Source: Diplolepis rosae
Taxonomy: Eukaryota; Arthropoda; Insecta; Hymenoptera; Diplolepididae
Direction: 5' to 3'
Assembly (NCBI GenBank): GCA_030998225.1
Contig: JAPYXD010000714.1
Location: forward strand, 4,712,001-4,776,000
Length of the DNA: 64,000 nucleotides
The translations under genes and the position numbers were made by a program. Numbering within the stretch: the stretch's first letter is position 1; the number at the start of each line of letters is the position of its first letter. Below, in pieces: positions 51,840-63,009 of the stretch. Under the pieces are notes generated by a model, which worked only from the letters and a program-made list of their open reading frames with translations, did no database searches and was not told the origin of the DNA.

Positions 51840-52920
51840 TATACTACTAAGAATTCGCTCATTACTTGGTCACTCTTTTCAGTACAGAATTCATTGCACT
51901 CGAATATCACGCGGACACTTATGTATTTATATCAGTCCTGAGGTCCATTGAACTCGCAAATTACTTGGCCACTTTTACTTAAAGTCAGAGTCCGGAAATC
52001 TCCCATATTGCTTGGCCACTTTATGAAAATTCTTATACTACTAAGAATTCGCTCATTACTTGGTCACTCTTTTCAGGACAGAATTCATTGAACTCGAATA
52101 TCACGCGGACACTTATGTATTTATATCAGTCCTAAGGTCCATTGAACTCGCAAATTACTTGGCCACTTTTACTTAAAGTCAGAGTCCGGAAATCTCCCAT
52201 ATTGCTTGGCCACTTTATGAAAATTCTTATACTACTAAGAATTCGCTCATTACTTGGTCACTCTTTTCAGTACAGAATTCATTGCACTCGAATATCACGC
52301 GGACACTTATGTATTTATATCAGTCCTGAGGTCCATTGAACTCGCAAATTACTTGGCCACTTTTACTTAAAGTCAGAGTCCGGAAATCTCCCATATTGCT
52401 TGGCCACTTTATGAAAATTCTTATACTACTAAGAATTCGCTCATTACTTGGTCACTCTTTTCAGGACAGAATTCATTGAACTCGAATATCACGCGGACAC
52501 TTATGTATTTATATCAGTCCTGAGGTCCATTGAACTCGCAAATTACTTGGCCACTTTTACTTAAAGTCAGAGTCCGGAAATCTCCCATATTGCTTGGCCA
52601 CTTTATGAAAATTCTTATACTACTAAGAATTCGCTCATTACTTGGTCACTCTTTTCAGGACAGAATTCATTGAACTCGAATATCACGCGGACACTTATGT
52701 ATTTATATCAGTCCTGAGGTCCATTGAACTCGCAAATTACTTGGCCACTTTTACTTAAAGTCAGAGTCCGGAAATCTCCCATATTGGTTGGCCACTTTAT
52801 GAAAATTCTTATACTACTAAGAATTCGCTCATTACTTGGTCACTCTTTTCAGGCCAGAATTCATTGAACTCAAATCTCACGCGGACACTTATGTATTTAT
52901 ATCAGTCCTGAGGTCCATTG
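51840..52920 (+). repeat. homogeneous 194-bp run, 5 units
   Basis: Near-identical units starting their C block (CTCGCAAATTACTTGG) at 51953, 52147, 52341, 52535 and 52729, exactly 194 bp apart. The extra base over 193 is a T in ACTTTTACTT. Only a few substitutions separate the copies. Confidence 0.9.
52436..52629 (+). repeat. representative 194-bp unit with its four blocks
   Basis: Block A 52436-52480 (45 bp), B 52481-52534 (54 bp), C 52535-52581 (47 bp here, 46 in the 193-bp form), D 52582-52629 (48 bp). Blocks A, C and D carry ATTACTTGG or ATTGCTTGG plus CCAC, and B has the related ATCACGCGGACAC. The AATTCTTA/TAAGAATT dyad spans the end of D and the start of the next A. Confidence 0.9.
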
Positions 52921-55559
52921 AACTCGCGCATTACTTGGCCACTTTTACTTAAAGTCAGAGTCCGGAAATCTCCCATATTGCGTGGCCACTTTATGAAAAT
53001 TCTTATACTACTAAGAATTCGCTCATTACTTGGTCACTCTTTTCAGGACAGAATTCATTGAACTCGAATATCACGCGGACACTTATGTATTTATATCAGT
53101 CCTGAGGTCCATTGAACTCGCACATTACTTGGCTACTTTACTTAAAGTCAGAGTCCGGAATCCTCCCATATTGCTTGGCCACTTTATAAGAATTCTTATA
53201 CTCCTAAGAATTCGCGCATTACTGTTCCACTCTTTTTAGGACAGAATTCATTGAACTCGTGTATCACGCGGCCACTTATGTATTTATGTCAGTCCTGAGG
53301 TCCATTGAGCTCCCGCATTACTCGGCCACCTTACTTAAAGTCAGAGTCCGGAATTCGCGCGTATTACTTGGCGACTTTATAAAAATTCTTATACTCCTAA
53401 GAATCTGCGCATTACTTGGCCACTCTTTTCAGGCCAGAAATCATTGAACTCACGTGTCCCGCGGCCACTTATGTATTTACGTCAGTCCTGAGGTCCATTG
53501 AGCTCGCGCATTACTCCGCGACCTTACTTAAATTCAGAATCCGGAAATCACGCGTATTACTTGGCAACTTTATAAAAATTCTTATACTTCTCAGAATTCG
53601 AGCATTACTTGGAAACTCTTTTCAGGACAAAATTCATTGAAATCGAGTATCACGCAGATACTTATGTATTTATATCAGTCCTGAGGTCCATTGAACTCGC
53701 ACATTACTTGGCCACCTTATTTAGGTCAGGCTTTGTCGAACTCGCGTATTACGCGGCTAGTTTTGTTACTATATCAGTGCTGACGTCCATTGAACTCGCA
53801 CATTACTTGGCCACCCTACTTAAAGTCAGAGTCCGGAAATCGCGCGTAGTACTTGGCTACATTATGAACATTCTTATACTTCAAAGCATTCGCGCATTAC
53901 TTGGCCACTATTTTTAGGACAAAATTCATTGAACTCTCGTATCATGAGGACACTTATGTATTTATATCAGTCCTGAGGTCCATTGAACTCGCACATTACT
54001 TGGCCACCTTATATAGGTCAGGCTTTGTCGAACTCGCGTATTACGCGGCTAGTTTTGTTACGATATCAGTCCTGACGTCCATTGAACTCGCACATTACTT
54101 GGCCACCTCACTTAAAGTCAGAGTCCGGAATTCGCGTGTATTACTTGGCCACTTTATAAAAATTCTTATACTCCTAAGTATCTGCGCATTACTTGGCCAC
54201 TTTTTTCAGGCCAGAATTTATTGAACTCACGTGTCCCGCGGACACTTATGTATTTATATCAGTCCTGAGGTCCATTGAAATCGCACATTACTTTGCCACT
54301 TTACTTAAAGTCAGAGTTCGGAAATCTCCCATATTGCTTGGCCACTTTATGAAAATTCTTATACTACTAAGAATTCGCTCATTACTTGGTCACTCTTTTC
54401 AGTACAGAATTCATTGCACTCGAATATCACGCGGACACTTATGTATTTATATCAGTCCTGAGGTCCATTGAACTCGCAAATTACTTGGCCACCTTACTTA
54501 AAGTCAGAGTCCGGAATTCGCGCGTATTACTTGGCCACTTTATAAAAATTCTTATACTCCTAAGAATCTGCGCATTACTTGGCCACTCTTTTTCAGGCCA
54601 GAAATCATTGAACTCACGTGTCCCGCGGCCACTTATGTATTTACGTCAGTCCTGAGGTCCACTGAGCTCGCGCATTACTCGGCGACCTTACTTAAAGTCA
54701 GAATCCGGAAATCTCGCGTATTACTTGGCAACTTTATAAAAATTCTTATACTCCTAAGAATTCGTGCATTACTTGGCCACTCTTTTCAGGACAGAATTCA
54801 TTGAACTCTAGTATCACGCAGATACTTATGTATTTATATCAGTCCTGAGGTCCATTGAACTCGCACATTACTTGGCCACCTTATTTAGGTCAGGATTTGT
54901 CGAACTCGCGTATTACGCGGCTAGTTTTGTTACTATATCAGTGCTGACGTCCATTGAACTCGCACATTACTTGGCCACCCTACTTAAAGTCAGAGTCCGG
55001 AAATCGCGCGTAGTACTTGGCTACATTATGAACATTCTTATACTTCAAAGCATTCGCGCATTACTTGGCCACTATTTTTAGGACAAAATTCATTGAACTC
55101 TAGTATCATGCGGACACTTATGTATTTATATCAGTCCTGAGGTCCATTGAACTCGCACATTACTTGGCCACCTTATTTAGGTCAGGCTTTGTCGAACTCG
55201 CGTATTACGCGGCTAGTTTTGTTACGATATCAGTCCTGACGTCCATTGAACTCGCACATTACTTGGCCACCTCACTTAAAGTCAGAGTCCGGAATTCGCG
55301 TGTATTACTTGGCCACTTTATAAAAATTCTTATACTCCTAAGAATCTGCGCATTACTTGGCCACTTTTTTCAGGCCAGAATTTATTGAACTCACGTGTTC
55401 CGCGGCCAGTTATGTATTTATGTCAGTCCTGAGGTCCATTGAGCTCGCGCATAACTCGGCCACCTTACTTAAGTTAGGAATCCGGAAATCTCGCGTAGTA
55501 CTTGGCAACTTTATAAAAATTCTTATACTTCTCAGAATTCGCGCATTACTTGGTCACTC

Positions 55560-56810
55560 TTTTCAGGACAGAATTCATTGAACTCGAATATCACGCGGAC
55601 ACTTATGTATTTATATCAGTCCTGAGGTCCATTGAACTCGCAAATTACTTGGCCACTTTTACTTAAAGTCAGAGTCCGGAAATCTCCCATATTGGTTGGC
55701 CACTTTATGAAAATTCTTATACTACTAAGAATTCGCTCATTACTTGGTCACTCTTTTCAGGACAGAATTCATTGAACTCGAATATCACGCGGACACTTAT
55801 GTATTTATATCAGTCCTGAGGTCCATTGAACTCGCAAATTACTTGGCCACTTTTACTTAAAGTCAGAGTCCGGAAATCTCCCATATTGCTTGGCCACTTT
55901 ATGAAAATTCTTATACTACTAAGAATTCGCTCATTACTTGGTCACTCTTTTCAGGACAGAATTCATTGAACTCGAATATCACGCGGACACTTATGTATTT
56001 ATATCAGTCCTGAGGTCCATTGAACTCGCAAATTACTTGGCCACTTTTACTTAAAGTCAGAGTCCGGAAATCTCCCATATTGCTTCGCCACTTTATGAAA
56101 ATTCTTATACTACTAAGAATTCGCTCATTACTTGGTCACTCTTTTCAGGACAGAATTCATTGAACTCGAATATCACGCGGACACTTATGTATTTATATCA
56201 GTCCTGAGGTCCATTGAACTCGCAAATTACTTGGCCACTTTTACTTAAAGTCAGAGTCCGGAAATCTCCCATATTGCTTGGCCACTTTATGAAAATTCTT
56301 ATACTACTAAGAATTCGCTCATTACTTGGTCACTCTTTTCAGGACAGAATTCATTGAACTCGAATATCACGCGGACACTTATGTATTTATATCAGTCCTG
56401 AGGTCCATTGAACTCGCAAATTACTTGGCCACTTTTACTTAAAGTCAGAGTCCGGAAATCTCCCATATTGCTTGGCCACTTTATGAAAATTCTTATACTA
56501 CTAAGAATTCGCTCATTACTTGGTCACTCTTTTCAGGACAGAATTCATTGAACTCGAATATCACGCGGACACTTATGTATTTATATCAGTCCTGAGGTCC
56601 ATTGAACTCGCAAATTACTTGGCCACTTTTACTTAAAGTCAGAGTCCGGAAATCTCCCATATTGCTTGGCCACTTTATGAAAATTCTTATACTACTAAGA
56701 ATTCGCTCATTACTTGGTCACTCTTTTCAGGACAGAATTCATTGAACTCGAATATCACGCGGACACTTATGTATTTATATCAGTCCTGAGGTCCATTGAA
56801 CTCGCACATT
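55560..56810 (+). repeat. homogeneous 194-bp run, 6 units
   Basis: CTCGCAAATTACTTGG recurs at 55637, 55831, 56025, 56219, 56413 and 56607, exactly 194 bp apart. Units are nearly identical to those of the 51840 run. The run ends where a CTCGCACATTACTTGGC unit of the standard type resumes. Confidence 0.9.
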
Positions 56811-58789
56811 ACTTGGCTACTTTACTTAAAGTCAGAGTCCGAAACCTCCCATATTGCTTGGCCACTTTATAAGAATTCTTATACTCCGAAGAATTCGCGC
56901 ATTACTGTTCCACTCTTTTTAGGACAGAATTCATTGAACTCGTGTATCACGCGGCCACTTATGTATTTATGTCAGTCCTGAGGTCCATTGAGCTCCCGCA
57001 TTACTCGGCCACCTTACTTAAAGTCAGAGTCCGGAAACCTCCCATATTTCTTGTCAACTTTATAAACATTCGTATACTCCTAATAATATGATCATTACTT
57101 GGCCACTCTTTTCAGGCCAGAAATCATTGAACTCACGTGTCCCGCGGCCACTTATGTATTTACGTCAGTCCTGAGGTCCATTGAGCTCGCGCATTACTCC
57201 GCGACCTTACTTAAATTCAGAATCCGGAAATCACGCGTATTACTTGGCAACTTTATAAAAATTCTTATACTCCTAAGAATTCGTGCATTACTTGGCCACT
57301 CTTTTCAGTACAGAATTCATTGAACTCTAGTATCACGCAGATACTTATGTATTTATATCAGTCCTGAGGTCCATTGAACTCGCACATTACTTGGCCACCT
57401 TATTTAGGTCAGGCTTTGTCGAACTCGCGTATTACGCGGCTAGTTTTGTTACTATATCAGTGCTGACGTCCATTGAACTCGCACATTACTTGGCCACCCT
57501 ACTTAAAGTCAGAGTCCGGAAATCGCGCGTAGTACTTGGCTACATTATGAACATTCTTATACTTCAAAGCATTCGCGCATTACTTGGCCACTATTTTTAG
57601 GACAAAATTCATTGAACTCTAGTATCATGCGGACACTTATGTATTTATATCAGTCCTGAGGTCCATTGAACTCGCACATTACTCGGCCACCTTATGTAGG
57701 TCAGGCTTTGTCGAACTCGCGTATTACGCGGCTAGTTTTGTTACGATATCATTCCTGACGTCCATTGAACTCGCACATTACTTGGCCACCTTACTTAAAG
57801 TAAGAGTCCGGAATTCGCGTGTATTACTTGGCCACTTTATAAAAATTCTTATACTCCTAAGTATCTGCGCATTACTTGGCCACTTTTTTCAGGCCAGAAT
57901 TTATTGAACTCACGTGTCCCGCGGACACTTATGTATTTATATCAGTCCTGAGGTCCATTGAAATCGCACATTACTTTGCCACTTTACTTAAAGTCAGAGT
58001 TCGGAAATCTCCCATATTGCTTGGCCACTTTATGAAAATTCTTATACTACTAAGAATTCGCTCATTACTTGGTCACTCTTTTCAGGACAGAATTCATTGA
58101 ACTCGAATATCACGCGGACACTTATGTATTTATATCAGTCCTGAGGTCCATTGAACTCGCGAATTACTTGGCCACCTTACTTTAAAGTCAGAGTCCGGAA
58201 TTCGCGCGTATTACTTGGCCACTTTATAAAAATTCTTATACTACTAAGAATTCGCTCATTACTTGGTCACTCTTTTCAGGACAGAATTCATTGAACTCGA
58301 ATATCACGCGGACACTTATGTATTTATATCAGTCCTGAGGTCCATTGAACTCGCAAATTACTTGGCCACTTTTACTTAAAGTCAGAGTCCGGAAATCTCC
58401 CATGTTGCTTGGCCACTTTATGAAAATTCTTATACTACTAAGAATTCGCTCATTACTTGGTCACTCTTTTTAGGACAGAATTCATTGAACTCGTGTATCA
58501 CGCGGCCACTTATGTATTTATGTCAGTCCTGAGGTCCATTGAGCTCGCGCATTACTCGGCCACCTTACTTAAAGTCAGAGTCCGGAATTCGCGCGTATTA
58601 CTTGGCCACATTATGAAAATTCTTATACTCCTAAGAATCTGCGCATTACTTGGCCACTTTTTTCAGGCCAGAATTTATTGAACTCACGTGTTCCGCGGCC
58701 AGTTATGTATTTATGTCAGTCCTGAGGTCCATTGAGCTCGCGCATAACTCGGCCACCTTACTTAAGTTAGGAATCCGGAAATCTCGCGT

Positions 58790-60195
58790 AGTACTTGGCA
58801 ACTTTATAAAAATTCTTATACTACTAAGAATTCGCTCATTACTTGGTCACTCTTTTCAGGACAGAATTCATTGAACTCGAATATCACGCGGACACTTATG
58901 TATTTATATCAGTCCTGAGGTCCATTGAACTCGCAAATTACTTGGCCACTTTTACTTAAAGTCAGAGTCCGGAAATCTCCCATATTGCTTGGCCACTTTA
59001 TGAAAATTCTTATACTACTAAGAATTCGCTCATTACTTGGTCACTCTTTTCAGGACAGAATTCATTGAACTCGAATATCACGCGGACACTTATGTATTTA
59101 TATCAGTCCTGAGGTCCATTGAACTCGCTAATTACTTGGCCACTTTTACTTAAAGTCAGAGTCCGGAAATCTCCCATGTTGCTTGGCCACTTTATGAAAA
59201 TTCTTATACTACTAAGAATTCGCTCATTACTTGGTCACTCTTTTCAGGACAGAATTCATTGAACTCGAATATCACGCGGACACTTATGTATTTATATCAG
59301 TCCTGAGGTCCATTGAACTCGCAAATTACTTGGCCACTTTTACTTAAAGTCAGAGTCCGGAAATCTCCCATATTGCTTCGCCACTTTATGAAAATTCTTA
59401 TACTACTAAGAATTCGCTCATTACTTGGTCACTCTTTTCAGGACAGAATTCATTGAACTCGAATATCACGCGGACACTTATGTATTTATATCAGTCCTGA
59501 GGTCCATTGAACTCGCAAATTACTTGGCCACTTTTACTTAAAGTCAGAGTCCGGAAATCTCCCATATTGCTTGGCCACTTTATGAAAATTCTTATACTAC
59601 TAAGAATTCGCTCATTACTTGGTCACTCTTTTCAGGACAGAATTCATTGAACTCGAATATCACGCGGACACTTATGTATTTATATCAGTCCTGAGGTCCA
59701 TTGAACTCGCAAATTACTTGGCCACTTTTACTTAAAGTCAGAGTCCGGAAATCTCCCATATTGCTTGGCCACTTTATGAAAATTCTTATACTACTAAGAA
59801 TTCGCTCATTACTTGGTCACTCTTTTCAGGACAGAATTCATTGAACTCGAATATCACGCGGACACTTATGTATTTATATCAGTCCTGAGGTCCATTGAAC
59901 TCGCAAATTACTTGGCCACTTTTACTTAAAGTCAGAGTCCGGAAATCTCCCATATTGCTTGGCCACTTTATGAAAATTCTTATACTACTAAGAATTCGCT
60001 CATTACTTGGTCACTCTTTTCAGGACAGAATTCATTGAACTCGAATATCACGCGGACACTTATGTATTTATATCAGTCCTGAGGTCCATTGAACTCGCAA
60101 ATTACTTGGCCACTTTTACTTAAAGTCAGAGTCCGGAAATCTCCCATATTGCTTCGCCACTTTATGAAAATTCTTATACTACTAAGAATTCGCTC
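58790..60195 (+). repeat. homogeneous 194-bp run, 7 units
   Basis: C-block starts at 58930, 59124 (CTAATT variant), 59318, 59512, 59706, 59900 and 60094, 194 bp apart. This is the longest run of identical-type units in the window. It is followed by a CTCTGTTTAGG A block and the longest TA tract of the array near 60643. Confidence 0.9.
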
Positions 60196-60689
60196 ATTGC
60201 TTGGTCACTCTGTTTAGGACAGAATTCATTGATCTCGTGTATCACGCGGCAACTTATGTATTTATGTCAGTCCTGAGGTCCATTGAGCTCGCGCATTACT
60301 CGGCCACCTTACTTAAAGTCAGAGTCCGGAATTCGCGCGTATTACTTGGCCACTTTATGAAAATTCTTATACTCCTAAGAATCTGCCCATTACTTGCCCA
60401 CTCTTTTCAGGTCAGAATTAATTAACTCACGTGTTCCGCGGCCAGTTATGTATTTATGTCAGTCCTGAGGTCCATTGAGCTCGCGCATTACTCGGCCACC
60501 TTACTTAAGTTAGGAATCCGGAAATCTCGCGTAGTACTTGGCAACTTTATAAAAATTCTTATACTCCTAAGAATTCGCGTATTACTTGTTCACCTTATTT
60601 AGCTCAGGTTTCGTTGAACTTTTGTATTACGCGCTATTTCTGTATATATATATATATATATATATCAGTCCTGAGGTCCATTGAACTCG

Positions 60690-61650
60690 CACATTACTTG
60701 GCCACCTTACTTAAAGTCAGAGTCCGGAATTCGCGTGTATTACTTGGCCACTTTATAAAAATTCTTATACTCCTAAGAATCTGCGCATTACTTGGTCACT
60801 CTTTTCAGGACAGAATTCATTGAACTCGAATATCACGCGGACACGTATGTATTTATATCAGTCCTGAGGTCCATTGAACTCATACATTACTGGGCCACCT
60901 TATTTAGGTCAGGCTTCGTCGAACTCGCGTATTACGCGGCTAGTTTTGTTACTATATCAGTCCTGACGTCCACTGAACTCGCACATTTCTTGGCCACTTT
61001 ACTTAAAGTCAGAGTCCGGAAATCTCCCATATTGCTTGGCCACTTTATGAAAATTCTTATACTACTAAGAATTCGCTCATTACTTGGTCACTCTTTTCAG
61101 GACAGAATTCATTGAACTCGAATATCACGCGGACAGTTATGTATTTATATCAGTCCTGATGTCCATTGAACTCGCGCATTACTTGGCCTCCGTACTTAAA
61201 GTCAGAGTCCGGAAATCGCGCGTATTACTTGGCCACTTAATAAAAATTCTTATGCTCCTAAGAATTCGCACATTACTGTTCCACTCTTTTTAGGAAAGAA
61301 TTCATTGAACTCGTGTCTCACGCGGACACGTATGTATTTATATCAGTCCTGAGGTCCATTGAACTCGCACATTACTGGGCCACCTTATTTAGGTCAGGCG
61401 TTGTTGAACTCGCGTATTGCGCGGCTAGTTTTGTTACTATATCAGTCCTGAGGTCCATTGAACTCGCACATTACTTGGCCACTTTACTTAAAGTCAGAGT
61501 CCGGAAATCTCCCATATTGCTTGGCCACTTTATGAAAATTCTTATACTACTAAGAATTCGCTCATTACTTGGTCACTCTTTTCAGGACAGAATTCATTGA
61601 ACTCGAATATCACGCGGACACTTATGTATTTATATCAGTCCTGAGGTCCA
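60690..61650 (+). repeat. left copy of a 1163-bp tandem duplication
   Basis: Variant order recurs 1163 bp to the right (for example ACATACTGGG-type variants CATACATTACTGGGCC at about 60882 and 62045, and TTATGCTCCTAAG at 61250 and 62413). The unit composition differs from the 1164-bp repeat at 38-58 kb even though the length is the same. Confidence 0.75.
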
Positions 61651-61852
61651 TTGAACTCGCACATTACTTGGCCACTTTACTTAAAGTCAGAGTCCGGAAT
61701 TCGCGCGTATTACTTGGCCACTTTCTAAAAATTCTTATACTCCTAAGAATCTGCGCATTACTTGGCCACTCTTTTCTGGCCAGAATTCATTGAACTCACG
61801 TGTCCCGCGGCCACTTATGTATTTATGTCAGTCCTGAGGTCCATTGAACTCG

Positions 61853-62813
61853 CACATTACTTGGCCACCTTACTTAAAGTCAGAGTCCGGAATTCGCGTG
61901 TATTACTTGGCCACTTTATAAAAATTCTTATACTCCTAAGAATCTGCGCATTACTTGGTCACTCTTTTCAGGACAGAATTCATTGAACTCGAATATCACG
62001 CGGACACGTATGTATTTATATCAGTCCTGAGGTCCATTGAACTCATACATTACTGGGCCACCTTATTTAGGTCAGGCTTCGTCGAACTCGCGTATTACGC
62101 GGCTAGTTTTGTTACTATATCAGTCCTGACGTCCACTGAACTCGCACATTTCTTGGCCACTTTACTTAAAGTCAGAGTCCGGAAATCCCCCATATTGCGT
62201 GGCCACTTTATGAAAATTCTTATACTACTAAGAATTCGCTCATTACTTGGTCACTCTTTTCAGGCCAGAATTCATTGAACTCGAATATCACGCGGACAGT
62301 TATGTATTTATATCAGTCCTGATGTCCATTGAACTCGCGCATTACTTGGCCTCCGTACTTAAAGTCAGAGTCCGGAAATCGCGCGTATTACTTGGCCACT
62401 TAATAAAAATTCTTATGCTCCTAAGAATTCGCACATTACTGTTCCACTCTTTTTAGGAAAGAATTCATTGAACTCGTGTATCACGCGGACACTTATGTAT
62501 TTATATCAGTCCTGAGGTCCATTGAACTCGCACATTACTTGGCCTCGTTCCTTAGGTCAGGCGTTGTTGAACTCGCGTATTGCGCGGCTAGTTTTGTTAC
62601 TATATCAGTCCTGAGGTCCATTGAACTCGCACATTACTTGGCCACTTTACTTAAAGTCAGAGTCCGGAAATCTCCCATATTGCTTGGCCACTTTATGAAA
62701 ATTCTTATACTACTAAGAATTCGCTCATTACTTGGTCACTCTTTTCAGGACAGAATTCATTGAACTCGAATATCACGCGGACACTTATGTATTTATATCA
62801 GTCATGAGGTCCA
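61853..62813 (+). repeat. right copy of the 1163-bp tandem duplication
   Basis: Matches 60690-61650 at an offset of 1163 bp with scattered substitutions, for example ATCCCCCATATTGCGTGGCC at 62186 in place of ATCTCCCATATTGCTTGGCC. Confidence 0.75.
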
Positions 62814-63009
62814 TTGAACTCGCACATTCCTTGGCCTCCTTCTTTAGGTCAGGCGTTGTTGAACTCGCGTATTGCGCGGCTAGTTTTGTTACTATATCAG
62901 TCCTGAGGTCCATTGAACTCGCACATTAGATGGCCACTTTACTTAAAGTCAGAGTCCGGAAATCTACCATATTGCTTGGCCACTTTATGAAAATTCTTAT
63001 ACTACTAAG

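Larger units (their letters stand above)
38783..58600 (+). repeat. 1164-bp higher-order repeat region with 3.1-4.1-kb super-repeats
   Basis: One marked unit (with GTAGTACTTGGCTACATTATG and TTCAAAGCATTCGCGC) starts near 38783, 39947, 41110, 42853, 44017, 45181, 46925, 48088, 50025, 51188, 53708, 54872 and 57391. Spacings are 1163-1164 bp, or 1743-1744, 1937, 2519-2520, which equal 1164 plus about 3, 4 or 7 units of 193-194 bp. Inside a 1164-bp repeat the units are 193+194+193+292+292. The pattern repeats as super-repeats of 4070, 4072, 3100, 3683 and 3683 bp. Confidence 0.88.
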
